64,000 bases of DNA from Anaeramoeba ignava. Taxonomy: Eukaryota > Metamonada > Anaeramoebidae. Of the stretch, positions 1-11,691 are shown one piece after another. Every line of letters starts with the position of its first letter. The first letter of the stretch is position 1. The stretch is taken from contig JAPDFW010000087.1 in assembly GCA_028826165.1 (NCBI GenBank), forward strand, positions 248,001 to 312,000. Reading direction: 5' to 3'. The notes beneath the pieces are model-generated. The model was not told where the DNA came from, ran no database searches, and saw only the letters and a list, made by a program, of their open reading frames with translations. The position numbers and the translations under genes were made by a program.

Positions 1-845
1 ATCCTCTTTTTTATATAAGACAAAAAGAACAGGAACAAATCCATGAGATCTTGAATAATCCTGTTAAATTGGCCTTCTTGAAAAAAGCTCTTGGAATGGA
101 AGAAAAAAATCATAAAAATAATAAATCTTCCAAAAAGAAAAAAAGAAAAAAGAAAAATTTAGATCTTTCAAATAAAAAGAATAAAAATAAAAAGAATAAT
201 AAAAAAGATAAGAAACATTCCCATAAACATTCACACGAAAAGAAAAAAACAAAAGAATTGCAAAAAATTAAAGAAAATCATGAAAAAAATCAAAATCAAA
301 AAATCGCAAATAATCAAAATGAACTTTTAAAAGATCAAAAAAAATCTCATTTAGAATCACAAAAAGAAAAAAATCGCAAACAATCAACTTCACATCATCA
401 TCAACATCATATTTCAACACATAAAATTTACTCAAATAATTTTAATAACGAAAAAAATGAATCAAATCAAAATCATTTCAAAAAACCAAATTTAAATTCA
501 AATTTAAATTCAAAAATTAATTCAAAAATAAATGAAGAAGAAAAACAAAAAAAATTAATAGAAATGCAAAAAAATGCAGAAAAATATGAAAAAGAAAGAG
601 AAAATAGAATTAAAAAACATGAAATTTTAATTCAAAATGAAGAAAAAGAATTAGAAAAAAGAAATAAAAATCCTCAATTTTTAAAGTAAGTTAACAAAAA
701 AAAATTTTAAAATTAAAAATTTAAAATTAAAAATTAAAATTTTTTTTTTATTTTAATTAGAAAAATTTCTAATAAAGTTTATAATAATGATTCTATAACT
801 ATTGAAGACAGAATTATTCGAAATAGAGGATATTTGATGAAATAA
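1..845 (+). CDS. CWC25: CWC25-like pre-mRNA splicing factor, C-terminal part (5' end outside window)
   Basis: CWC25 is a late-joining spliceosome factor needed around the first catalytic step. The window opens inside an exon (frame from base 3). That exon encodes LFYIRQKEQEQIHEILNNPV, then KLAFLKKAL, which parallels the LF-IRKKEEE..LNNPVKM block of human CWC25. A Lys/His-rich linker follows, then MQKNAEKYEKERENRIKKH, which matches the family's ENAKWREEER-type helix. A 75-nt intron (686-760, GTAAG..TTAG) splits the 3' end. Exon 2 (761-845) adds the TIEDRIIRNR block that corresponds to the conserved SLEDRVKRN tail, and the frame closes at TAA. The N-terminal CIR_N region lies to the left of the window. 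Seen: motifs and splice sites. Inferred: orthology, from remembered family sequence. The low-complexity linker is longer and more Asn-rich than in animals. Confidence 0.85.
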
Positions 846-1252
846 AAAGATTATTATTTTTTTTTTCTTATTATTATTTTTTTTTTGATGAAAGGAAAAA
901 AATTTTTTTTTAAATTTAAAATAAAAAACAAATTCAATTTAATTTTTAATTTTTATTTTTATTTAATTTTTAATTTTTATTTTTTAATTTAATTTAATTT
1001 TTAATGATCAAAATTCATTTTTTGTTAAAAAATCCCCTTAAAAAAAAAATCAAAAAACCAAATAAAATTTTTTTTTTTAAATTTCTTCTTTTTCATTTTT
1101 TTTTTCTTTTTTTTTCTTTCTTAATTTCAATTTTAATTTTAATTTTAATCTTTTTAAAAGACATTTAAAAATTTTCCGGCACAATAATCATTTTTTTTCT
1201 TTCATTTTTTTTTTTAATAACAACAAAAAAAAATAAAACAAAATAAAATAAA
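845..1252. other. Intergenic spacer
   Basis: AT-rich spacer of T/A homopolymers and short AATTTTT repeats between the CWC25 stop and the next start codon. It contains a CCCCTTAAAA block near 1033-1042, about 210 bases upstream of the ATG at 1253. The same block recurs upstream of the paralogous gene at 37974. I see no gene here. Confidence 0.6.
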
Positions 1253-4200
1253 ATGGATTCAATTAAAATAAATGACACACTTCAAGATCCACAAGAAACC
1301 AACGAGATTGTGAAAATCTATGAACATCCACGTAATACATATGAGATGTTTGTTAATTCTTTCTTTCAAAAAAATTACAAATCAGGAACAAAAGAACATA
1401 TTTTTACACAAGCACAAGAAATGTGGCGAAAGAAGAAAAAAGACAGTAAATTCATTGAGGAATACATGACAGAAGAAATCCGTAAGCACGAACTTGAGCA
1501 AAAATCAAATGAATTTGAAGAAAAAAAAAGGATCAAAAAAAAAAACAAAATGAAGATCAAAAAAGAATTTGTCACTCAACTTTTTCTCAGATTTGTTCCT
1601 GAAACAAAGATAACCCCCGAAATGATCAAGAATCGGAAAGTTGCCAAATCTCTGGAATCATTTGCTACGCACTGGTCTGATTTCGAATCTCTTCTTTTTA
1701 GTTATAGAGAGGGTCTTAAACGTGAACCTCAAAAGGAAACTGTTTTGTCAAAAAGTATCTCAGCCGTTAAAGAAAAAGAGATTGATATTCAACACTCAAT
1801 CCAACAGATTTGTTTCTATTTTGAGGGGAAATCAAAAAAGAAAAATCGAAAACAGAAAAAGAAATTTTTTCAGGATTTTATTTCTTCAATGCAAAAATTT
1901 TCAACTATTGTTTTGAATGCAAAGAAAAGACTTCGTAAAAGAATTTATCGTCAAAAATTGTGTGAAAAAAAACAGAAACAAAAAGTTGAAGATCATAATA
2001 ACACAAAGGATATTCCAATTATCCAAGAAAATCAAAATCAAAATCAAATTCAAAATCAAAATCAAAATCAAAATCAAAATGAAAATCAAAATCAAAATCA
2101 AAATCAAAATCAAAATCTCAAAATCAAAATCAAAATCAAAATAAAAATCAAAATCAAAATCAAAATCAAAATCAAAATCAAAATCAAAATCAAAATCAAA
2201 ATCAAAATCAAATTCAAATTCAAAATCAAAATCAAAATTTAAATCAAAATCAAAATCAAAATCAAAATATAAATGAAAATTTAAATGAAAATTTTAATGA
2301 AGATTTAAATGAAAATTTTAATGAAAATTTAAATGAAGATTTTAATGAAGATTTTAATGAAGATATTTCAAACAAATTTATAAATCAATTCCAAAACCAA
2401 ATACAAGATCAAAATGGAATAATCGAAATTCAAAATAAAATTCAATTTAACCAAAATATAAACCAATTCAATCAAAATCAATTCAATCAAAATCAATTTA
2501 ATCAATTTAATCAGTTTAATCAATTTAATCAATTTAATCAAATCAAAATAATTCACAACCAAATTCAAATTCAAAATCAAAATATAAATCAAAATATAAA
2601 TCAATTTGAAAATATAAATATAAATCAAAATATAAATCAATTTAATCAAAATCAAATAATTCACAACCAAATTCAAATTCAAAATCAAAATATAAATCAA
2701 AATATAAATCAATTTGAAAATATAAATATAAATCAAAATATAAATCAAAATCAAAATATAAATCAAAATCAAAATATAAATCAAAATCAAAATCAAAATA
2801 TAAATCAAAATCAATTTGAAAATATAAATCAAAATCAAAATATAAATCAAAATCAAAATCAAAATCAAAATATAAATCAATTTGAAAATATAAATCAAAA
2901 TCAAAATATAAATCAATTTGAAAATATAAATCAAAATCAAAATCAATTTGAAAATATAAATCAATTTATAAATTTAAATACAGAAAATTTTCTTCAGAAT
3001 ATATTCAATCACAACTTAAAATATAAAAAAGGCAACCAATATCTCAACAATAAAAATTATTTGGAAAATTGGGATAAATGTGAAATTGTTGGATTTAATA
3101 CATTTTCTTGGGATATTGTTGAAGAAAACTTAATCAATTTAATTAACATAGGAAGAGAACTTTTTCCTTTACCTTTATTTTCATTTTTCAGTTTTGTTCA
3201 AGAAATTCAATTATTTTCACTCATTCCAATTTCATATTTTATCAACAGATTTCAAATTCCAGAAGAATTAATTGATCTTTTTGAATTTCAAGTACTCAAA
3301 ATTTGTCCAATTTTTTCTGTTAGAACTAAACAAAATCGATCTTATTTTCTCAACATTTATAAAGTTGATGAAACACCACTTTTTAATCAAAAAAACATTC
3401 AAAATTTGATCTCAAATTCCAATGTTTATATAGAACCAAAAATTTTTGAAAATTCAAATGAAAAAAATATTGCAATTAAAAATTCAAATAAACACGATTA
3501 CTCAAAAAAATTCCGTCATTTCGCTTTACAAACAATCATCCAAAAATCCATATCTTCATTTTCAAATTTACAATCAATTCATAATTTAGATTTTCTTATA
3601 AATTCACTGGAAATCCCAAATGCACAGATGAACAAAAATGAATTTATTGAAAAGGAAATCATTCAACAACAATTAGAAACAATAGAAGAATCAAAAGATA
3701 TTGAAACAAACAAAGAGGATTTCTATGCAGATTCACAAATCCAAAATCTTCTCGAATTTTCTCAACTGCATAACAATGATTGCATTTTAATTACTTATGG
3801 AAATGTTTTTTCTGTTTCAGTAATTGATTCTAAAAATGACAAAAATTCAAAAAAATCCCATCTTTTTGTGGATCAGCACATTCCTGATTTAGATATTAAT
3901 TATTCTCAATTAGAACATTCAAAATTCCTTTTGTTCATGGAACTTCCTCTTGAGAATTCTTCATTTAATCAAGATCAAAATCAAAATCAAAATCAAATTC
4001 AAAATCAAAATCAAAATTATTATTCTTATCCTTTATATCTTGCTCCTTGCAATATAAATATTTCTCCTCAAACAATAGCAACCAGAATCAATAGTCTCAA
4101 AAAAATCATTTTAAAATCTCAAAAACCTATTGTCAATCTTATTGTTGAATCTGGTGATCCAGAATCGGACCCACATTCTCTTCTTACTTTGTTTTATTTT

Positions 4201-4956
4201 GGTCGTCTTTGGAAACAACTTGATCTTGAATTTCTAAACATAATGTCCTATTTCCAAAAAAATCGACCAGATAATTATCAAAATCAACCAAATCATCACA
4301 ATTTCAAAGATCTTCGTTTAAAATCAAAACTTTTAGAACTTTTTGGTTCTGATCTTTCCTTTCTTTTCAATCAAAAAAATCAAGAAAATTCTGGAAAAAC
4401 AACAAACAACTCTTTTCAAAATAAAGAAAATATAAAAAAGGAAATTTTGGATAATCAACGGCTTTACCACGTGGAGTTTTTTTCAAAAGAGGAACAAACA
4501 AAAAAAGAAATGGCAAATAATATTCCCAGTGAATATGATTTGGTTAAGATGTTTTTGACATTGGGATCTGATGAGATCCATGCTGTTCCTCGATTCGAAC
4601 AGATTCAACAAGAATTTCTATTTTATTTTCAACATATTCATATGAATGAAAGATTTCTTTCGTTTGGAAAATGTAACAATTTTAGTTGTCCTCATTGTGA
4701 AAAAAATGGAGTCAATTCTCAAGCAGGAAAATTTCTTTTGGATCATTTTCATGTTTTAATTCCTTCTTCTTCACAAAATCAATTCCCTCAAACTTATGAT
4801 TCTTTTCAGGAAAAATTAAAACAAAAAGATGAAATTATTCGCTCAAATAATTATTCAACTTGCAAATATTCAAATTGCTTTTATTATTCTTTAAAGGAAG
4901 ATGTTATGCAAAAACATGAAGAATTATTTCATATAAAAAATAAATTTATCAATTAA
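1253..4956 (+). CDS. Paralogue A: Asn/Gln-rich protein with DDE-transposase-like and C2H2-like segments; reading frame broken
   Basis: Two frames make one gene. 1253-2242 encodes an HMG-box-like N-terminus (PRNTYEMFVNSFF..AQEMW), a basic helical segment (KKRLRKRIYRQ) and an NQ tract. The second frame is open from about 2115 to 4956 and carries the rest. The same blocks occur in the same order in the single-frame gene at 37974-41909, so this is a paralogue, about 1230 residues if joined. The second half has LIVESGDPESDP, then GRLWKQLDLEFLN, a KCNNFSCPHC cysteine knuckle, and a final C-x4-C..H-x4-H element. Their order resembles a widespread uncharacterised eukaryotic family with a VDGGPDxNP motif that I recall as transposase-like (RNase H fold). 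The acidic catalytic residues of that family are not clearly kept, so activity is unlikely. Break: a 2-nt TC insertion in the AATCAA repeat near 2117. Function unknown; could be a pseudogene. Confidence 0.6.
2028..2970 (+). repeat. AATCAA / AATATAAATCAA coding low-complexity tract
   Basis: Hexanucleotide repeat encoding Asn-Gln, then Asn-Glu/Asp, Phe-Asn-Gln and Asn-Ile-Asn-Gln variants, inside paralogue A. The phase of the hexamer slips by 2 nt at about 2115-2120, which is what moves the gene from one frame to another. Confidence 0.85.
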
Positions 4957-5026
4957 GTTTTTTTTTTTTTATTTCAATCTTTTTTTCTTTTTCTTTTTAG
5001 AAAATAAATGTTTTTTCTTTTATCTT

Positions 5027-7855
5027 TTATAATTTAAAAATTTCATTCATTTTCAAATTGATTGAATTCAATAAAAACATTATTTTTTGAGTAATTTTTG
5101 AAGATGAAAATTCTTGTTGAAGTTTTTTTAATTGAGAATTTAAGAAAGAAAGTGATTGAATTGCATTTTGTTTTGTTCCAAACACTGAAAAATCAGGATT
5201 AATATTTGGAATTAGAATTTTAAGCCATTGATAAATAAATAAGAATTGTTTTTGATTAGTTAAAGTTTCAGAAAGTCTGAATAAAAAAAGTGGACGCAAC
5301 GAATTTTCCACAAATTTTGAAATGATTTTTTGTTTTGGTTTGATAAGTTTGCACAATTCAACAAGTAAATACGGTGTTTTTGTTATACAATAAGTAAAAA
5401 CATAAAAGTAATTATTTTTGGAAATCAATAACATCTTCAACTCTTCAGATGTTGATAATTGCAAGTCTTGATTTTTATTGGGAAATCCTTGATTGAACTT
5501 TTGGTTTTTCTGTGAATTTTGGTTCAAAAATTTTTCTGTTTGAGAAATAATATTTTGAAATTGATTTTTTTGGAATTGAAGCGATTCCTGAATAAAAAAA
5601 TCGAGTGAGGATTCAATTTTTGTTTTCATTTCTTGAATTTGTTCTTTTTGCTTTCCATTTATTTCCTGGATTTTGCCAAGAAATTGTTGTTTTATTTTTG
5701 TTTCCATTGTCATCAGAATAATTTTCATTGATTCAAGAAGTTTTGAATGTATTTCATTTTCAAATTGTGTGAATATTTGATTGCTTGTTTCTTGGTCATC
5801 AAAGATTTTGGCAATCAATTTGGAATAAACAAGATTGTAAAAATCTTTTTCATGGAGTAATTGTGTGATCATATATTTATTTATACTTGATATAAATTGT
5901 TCTGAATTGATATAATTATTTGTTATTGTTGCTATTTTTTGGAAAATTGCTTGTTGGAATTTCATACAAATTTGAGTGTAATTTTTATCCAAACATTCTG
6001 CAAAGTATTGAAGTGTTGATTGTGTGATATTTTGGGTGTTTTCTTGAGGAGAAGAAAAGATATTTTGGTTTGGAGTGAGGTTTTGAAGTTTTGAAATGAT
6101 GTTTTTTTCAATATTTTGGAAGATTTGATCATTTTGATTTATATTTTGATTTTGATTTAAATTTTGATTTAAATTTTGATTTTGATTTATTAAATTTTGA
6201 TTATTTAGGTTTTCATTTATTTGATTTTGATTTTGATTTTGATTTTGATTTAAATTTAAATTTTGATTTTCATTTATTTGATTTTTTTGATTTTGTTGGA
6301 AAATTGGCATAACTTTGGAAGGCTCATTTTTTATATTATCATCCACATTTTTTGATTCTGGAGGCTTGGCAAATTTACTCGGAATTCCAGAATCTCCCTG
6401 ATTATTTGATGTTGATTCTTTGGAGAATTGAAACAAAGAAGGGAAATTTGGCTTGAAATTTTTATCATTGAAAAATAAAGAATTCTCTTGGAAATCCAAA
6501 TTCGCATCAGGAAGAGTGGCAACAGGAATAACAAACCAATCGAGTATTTGGGGACTGATACGGTATAATATATGGCTATTTTGATCGTCTGTGGAAAGAA
6601 GACATTGCGATATTGGTGGATCGCAGGAATACTCTTGAAAAGTATCAAATTTTTGAGATTGATGATTTAAATGAAAAACAAAAATCCTTCGGGAAGGTTT
6701 AACAACAAGACAAACAAATGGGGTTCCCGCCGTTGTTGTGACGAGAAATGATTTTGGAGATGAAAAATACTCGGGGTTTTTATGCTGTTTGAATTGCATA
6801 TTTTGCTGGAATATTGTTGCCTGAATTGTAAGTGTTTGCGTTATTTTTTTCAACAAAATATTGTATAAATAAATCTTGGATTCCAAATAATTCCCAACTA
6901 AAACTAGTTCTTGGAAAGTTTGCTGACTTTCGAGTGGGATCAGAAAGTCGATTTGTGATACTAAAGATGAAGTGTTATGAGGATAATCCTTTTCATATTT
7001 ATAAACATCCAAAAATCCAGTTTTTGTTGAAACAAGTATTTCTTCATCATTTTGAATAAAAATCATGTCTGTGATTTTCTCGTGTGAATTCAACTGGAAT
7101 TTCCTCACTGATTTTAAAGCTGAAATTTCCACAAACAATGAAGGTGAGGATTTTAAAGGAGAATTTGATGAAGAAATTTCTTTGCGAATATTTTCGATAT
7201 TTAAAATATAAATTGACTCTTGCTTGTCAATCAACCCAACAATTTGACTATTTCTCTGCATCCATATTACTTTTCTGAAATAATTCTTGCTGATTCTATT
7301 GTCAGATTCGCAAGAAATTGTCAAAATTTTTGAAAAATTAAAATTTCCATCGAAATCAACTTGAAGCATAAATAAAATAAATAAAGAATTTCGATCCAAA
7401 ATTGCAAGAAAGTTTTTATTTTGCGAATCGAATTTGAAATCCTGAATAATTGCTGTTTCTGTTGAATATATTTTATGTTTTTCTTTTGGAAAATTTTTTG
7501 CAATTGAAAAAATCGTATTTTGATTTACTAAATAGCACACAAACGTATTATTTGCTGCAATCCTTGTTCCAAAAGTGCATTCCTTGGAAGTGTTGAGTGG
7601 TTGAGATTTGAGCGGAATCGCCCCGAGCGAGGGTGTCAAAATCACTTCTGGTTGCGTTATTTGGTTGATCTGATTTAATCCTTTTGAAAATCCAAAAACT
7701 TTTTTGTCTGTTTCAGTACTTTTTGGAGAAAGTAAATTCTGGATTCCTAACGGTTTATTGAAGAGTAGTTGATGTGTAAAATCTGTATTCATTGTGTTTG
7801 GTGGGGTTGGGGGAATCTTAAAAGGATTTTTAGAAGAAAAATCTTTTTTACTCAT
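5027..7855 (-). CDS. EDC4: EDC4 / Ge-1 / Varicose-like mRNA-decapping scaffold
   Basis: Predicted 942-residue cytoplasmic protein, likely a P-body scaffold that links DCP2 to its activator DCP1 (family knowledge). Residues ~90-430 form a beta-rich WD40-like region with repeats such as ITDMIFIQNDEEILVSTKTG. An NQ-rich linker follows at ~510-590. A long coiled-coil region at ~630-790 contains KIKQQFLGKIQEINGKQKEQ. The last ~150 residues are helical, with LLISKNNYFYVFTYCITKTP followed by a leucine-rich stretch. This matches the layout of the EDC4 C-terminal alpha-superhelix (ALTASDLNLVLYVCE in human). Intronless, with a clear ATG at 7855. It is convergent with paralogue A across only ~70 bases. 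Length is shorter than the ~1400-residue animal protein. Assignment rests on domain order and the C-terminal pattern; a different WD40-coiled-coil protein is possible. Confidence 0.55.
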   Translation of the reverse strand: MSKKDFSSKNPFKIPPTPPNTMNTDFTHQLLFNKPLGIQNLLSPKSTETDKKVFGFSKGLNQINQITQPEVILTPSLGAIPLKSQPLNTSKECTFGTRIAANNTFVCYLVNQNTIFSIAKNFPKEKHKIYSTETAIIQDFKFDSQNKNFLAILDRNSLFILFMLQVDFDGNFNFSKILTISCESDNRISKNYFRKVIWMQRNSQIVGLIDKQESIYILNIENIRKEISSSNSPLKSSPSLFVEISALKSVRKFQLNSHEKITDMIFIQNDEEILVSTKTGFLDVYKYEKDYPHNTSSLVSQIDFLIPLESQQTFQELVLVGNYLESKIYLYNILLKKITQTLTIQATIFQQNMQFKQHKNPEYFSSPKSFLVTTTAGTPFVCLVVKPSRRIFVFHLNHQSQKFDTFQEYSCDPPISQCLLSTDDQNSHILYRISPQILDWFVIPVATLPDANLDFQENSLFFNDKNFKPNFPSLFQFSKESTSNNQGDSGIPSKFAKPPESKNVDDNIKNEPSKVMPIFQQNQKNQINENQNLNLNQNQNQNQNQINENLNNQNLINQNQNLNQNLNQNQNINQNDQIFQNIEKNIISKLQNLTPNQNIFSSPQENTQNITQSTLQYFAECLDKNYTQICMKFQQAIFQKIATITNNYINSEQFISSINKYMITQLLHEKDFYNLVYSKLIAKIFDDQETSNQIFTQFENEIHSKLLESMKIILMTMETKIKQQFLGKIQEINGKQKEQIQEMKTKIESSLDFFIQESLQFQKNQFQNIISQTEKFLNQNSQKNQKFNQGFPNKNQDLQLSTSEELKMLLISKNNYFYVFTYCITKTPYLLVELCKLIKPKQKIISKFVENSLRPLFLFRLSETLTNQKQFLFIYQWLKILIPNINPDFSVFGTKQNAIQSLSFLNSQLKKLQQEFSSSKITQKIMFLLNSINLKMNEIFKL

Positions 7856-7973
7856 AATTTAACAAATTGAAAAAAAAAAATTTTTTAATTAAAAAAAAAT
7901 GAATAAAAATAAAAAAGAATAAAAAAATTTTTTTCATTTTTTTCTTTCTTAATTAAAAAAGAAACAAAAATAT
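7856..7973. promoter_or_regulatory. Compact divergent intergenic region (probable bidirectional promoter)
   Basis: Only 118 bases separate the divergent start codons of the EDC4-like and NOLC1-like genes. The interval is A/T homopolymer tracts with no repeat array, unlike most other spacers in the window. It must hold both promoters. No specific box was identified. Confidence 0.45.
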
Positions 7974-8852
7974 ATGCAAATTGTTCAATTAATTTCGCAA
8001 TTTCTTCATTCAATTTCTTGTCCCAAAACTGCAAAAATTTTTTTAAAAGAATCAAAATTATTTTCAACTGATAAAATTAAAGAAATTGATTTAAATGAAA
8101 AAGCAAAATTATTTTATAAACAATTAAAAAATGAAATTGGATCAAAAAATGAAGAAAAAATCAAACAAACCAAAAAAAAATCTAAAACAAAAAAAGCAAA
8201 AGAAAATTCCAATTTAAATCAAAATCAAAATCAAAATCAAAATCAAAATCAAAATCAAAACAAAATTGAATCAAATCAACAACTTATTAATTCGAATCAA
8301 AAATTGATTGAATCAAATCAAAAATTAATTGAATCAAATCAAAAATCACTAGATTTAAATGAGAAGGAAATTAAATTAAATCCAAAAAGAATTGATTTGA
8401 TAGAAGAAAAGAATGAAATGAAAGAAAAACCGAAAAAAATTGAATCAAAAGAAGAAAATATTGAAATGAATGAAAAATTAAATGAATTAGAAGAAGAATC
8501 AAATGAATCAAATGAATCAATTGATTTAAAAGAAAAATTAAATGAAACAAAAAAAGAATTTAATCAATTAAGAAAACAAAAGAAACCGAATAAAAAAAAC
8601 CAGAAATCAAGATTTTATCGAGTGAATCCAAATAAACTTCCAAAAATGTCAGATCCAAGATTATTAGATAATAGCTATTTAAATAAAGAAGGTGATGAAT
8701 TTGGATATCAAGCTGCTCAACAATTTCACGGAAGACAAGGTCGAGCTTATCGTCAACAAAAATCAAAGAGAAAAAAGGGTGGTTATAGATCTCAAGGCAA
8801 AATTAGTACTGATGTTCATTCCATAAAACTTGGTTCTGATTCTGATGATTAA
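7974..8852 (+). CDS. NOLC1: NOLC1 / Nopp140 / SRP40-like nucleolar phosphoprotein
   Basis: Predicted 292-residue nucleolar chaperone of snoRNPs (family role). Residues 5-30 form a LisH motif (LISQFLHSISCPKTAKIFLK), as at the N-terminus of NOLC1. The middle is a charged low-complexity region: Lys-rich, then NQ repeats, then E/K/N-rich. The last ~80 residues match the SRP40 C-terminal domain: FYRVNPNKL, LLDNSYLNKEGDEFGYQAAQ, then GRQGRAYRQQKSKRKKGGYR and a closing STDVHSIKLGSDSDD. The order LisH-acidic/basic linker-SRP40_C is diagnostic. The linker is short and lacks the many Ser-rich CK2 repeats of animal Nopp140. It is transcribed divergently from the EDC4-like gene, with only 118 bases between the two start codons, so a shared promoter region is likely. 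Confidence 0.9.
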   Translation: MQIVQLISQFLHSISCPKTAKIFLKESKLFSTDKIKEIDLNEKAKLFYKQLKNEIGSKNEEKIKQTKKKSKTKKAKENSNLNQNQNQNQNQNQNQNKIESNQQLINSNQKLIESNQKLIESNQKSLDLNEKEIKLNPKRIDLIEEKNEMKEKPKKIESKEENIEMNEKLNELEEESNESNESIDLKEKLNETKKEFNQLRKQKKPNKKNQKSRFYRVNPNKLPKMSDPRLLDNSYLNKEGDEFGYQAAQQFHGRQGRAYRQQKSKRKKGGYRSQGKISTDVHSIKLGSDSDD

Positions 8853-9130
8853 TTTCTTCTTCTTCTTCTTCTTCTTTTTTTATAGAACTTAAAACTTTTT
8901 CTTTCTCAAATTTTTCTTTCTTTTTCTTTTTCAAATTTAAAATTTAGAACTTATTTTGATATTCTTTAATTGCAGAAGTTCCCAATAAAATATTAAAAAA
9001 AAAAAATACTATATCAAAAAAAAATGTTAAATTGATTAATCTTTGAATTCTAAAATCCAAAAAAAGAGAGAAATAAATAAAAATAAAAATAAAGAAATAA
9101 AGAAATAAAAATAAAGAAATTAGTAATTAA
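8853..9130. other. Intergenic spacer
   Basis: T/C-rich 3' flank of the NOLC1-like gene (CTT repeats just after the stop), then A-rich sequence leading into the tandem array. Nothing gene-like seen. Confidence 0.5.
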
Positions 9131-11620
9131 TTTTATAATTAATTTTAATATTTTGATTTAATTTGAATATTTTGATTTAATTTAAATATTTTGTATTTAA
9201 TTTAAATATTTGATTTAATTTAAATATTTTGGATTTAATTTAAATATTTTAATTTAATTTTAATATTTTGATTTAATTTAAATATTTTGTATTTAATTTA
9301 AATATTTTGATTTAATTTAAATATTTTGTATTTAATTTTAATATTTTGATTAAATTTAAATATTTTGTATTTAATTTAAATATTTTGTATTTAATTTAAT
9401 TATTTTGATTTAATTTTAATATTTTGATTTAATTTAAATATTTTGATTTAATTTAAATATTTTGTATTTAATTTAAATATTTTGATTTAATTTAAATATT
9501 TTTGTATTTAATTTTAATATTTTGATTAAATTTAAATATTTTGTATTTAATTTAAATATTTTGATTTAATTTAAATATTTTGATTTAATTTAAATATTTT
9601 GATTAAATTTAATATTTGTATTTAATTTAAATATTTTGTATTTAATTTAAATATTTTGATTTAATTTAAATATTTTGATTTAATTTAATTATTTTGTATT
9701 TAATTTAATATTTTGATTTAATTTGAATATTTTAATTTAATTTAAATATTTTGATTTAATTTAAATATTTTGTATTTAATTTAAATATAATATTTTGATT
9801 TAATTTAATATTTGTTTTAATTTAAATATTTTGTATTTAATTTAAATATTTTGATTTAATTTAAATATTTTGATTTAATTTAAATATTTTGATTTAATTT
9901 GAATATTTTTAATTTAATTTAAAATATTTTGATTTAATTTAATATTTTTGATTTAATTTAATTATTTTGATTTAATTTAAATATTTTGATTTAATTTAAA
10001 TATTTTGATTTAATTTAATATTTTGTTTTAATTTAAATATTTTGATTTAATTTAAATATTTTAATTTAATTTGAATATTTTGAATTAATTTAAATATTAT
10101 ATTTAATTTAAATATTTTAATTTAATTTAAATATTTGATTAAATTTAATATTTTAATTTAAATATTTTGATTTAATTTAATATTTTGATTTAATTTAAAT
10201 ATTTTGATTTAATTTAATTATTTTGTATTTAATTTAATATTTTGATTTAATTTAAATATTTTGATTTAATTTAAATATTTTGATTTAATTTTAAAATTTA
10301 ATTTTAATATTTTGATTTAATTTAATATTTAATTTAAATATTTTGTATTTAATTTAAATATTTTTGTATTTAATTTAAATATTTTGATTTAATTTAATAT
10401 TTTGATTTAATTTAAATATTTTGATTTAATTTAAATATTTTGTATTTAATTTAAATATTTTGATTTAATTTAATATTTTGATTTAATTTAATTATTTTAA
10501 ATATTTTGATTTAATTTAAATATTTTGATTTAATTAAATATTTTGATTTAATTTAAATATTTGTTTAATTTAATATTTTGTTTAATTTAAAGTATTTTGA
10601 TTTGATTTAAATATTTTGATTTAATTTAAATATTTTGATTTAATTTAAATATTTTGATTTAATTTAATTATTTTGATTTAATTTAAATATTTTGATTTAA
10701 TTTAAATATTTTGTATTTAATTTAAATATTTTGATTTAATTTAAATATTTTAATTTAATTTAAAATATTTTAATTTAATTTAAATATTTTGATTTAATTT
10801 GAATATTTGATTTAATTTAAATATTTGATTTAATTTAATTATTTTGATTTAATTTAAATATTATATTTAATTTAATTATTTTTGATTTAATTTAAATATT
10901 TTGTATTTAATTTAAATATTTTGGATTTAATTTAAATATTTGTATTTAATTTAATTATTTTGATTTAATTTAAATATTTTTGATTTAAATATTTTGATTT
11001 AATTTACATATTTTGATTTAATTTAAATTTTTGTATTTAATTTAAATATTTTGATTTAATTTAAATTTTTGTATTTAATTTAAATATTTTGATTTAATTT
11101 AAATATTTTGTATTTAATTTAATTTTGATTTAATTTAATTTGAATATTTTGTATTTAATTTAAATATTTTGATTTAATTTAAATATTTGGATTTAATTTA
11201 ATTATTTTAATTTAATTTAAATATTTTGATTTAATTTAAATATTTTGTATTTAATTTAATTATTTTGTATTTAATTTAATTATTTTGATTTAATTTAATT
11301 ATTTTGTATTTAATTTAATTATTTTGATTTAATTTAAATATTTTGATTTAATTTAAATATTTTGATTTAATTTAAATATTTTGATTTAATTTAATATTTT
11401 GATTTAATTTAAATATTTTGTATTTAATTTAAATATTTTGATTTAATTTAAATATTTTGATTTAATTTAAATATTTTGATTTAATTTAAATATTTGATTT
11501 AATTTAATTATTTTGATTTAATTTAATTATTTTGATTTAATTTGAATATTTTGATTTAATTTAATTATTTTGTATTTAATTTAAATATTTAATTTAATTT
11601 AAATTTTGTATTCGTAAGTG
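9131..11620. repeat. ~2.5 kb tandem array, 19-20 bp unit
   Basis: Degenerate tandem repeat with unit TTTTGATTTAATTTAAATA (19 bp) and a 20-bp variant with TTTTGTATT. Over 100 copies lie between convergent genes. Almost pure A/T with one G per unit on this strand. No ORF of substance. Confidence 0.9.
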
Positions 11621-11691
11621 TTCTTTTATTTATATTTTTATTTGTATTTTTGTTTATATTTATTTTTATTAAATTTCATTCTTGAAAATAA

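Noticed and set aside
2368-2964. Minus-strand 198-codon hydrophobic frame
   Set aside because: Antisense of the NQ/NINQ coding tract of paralogue A.
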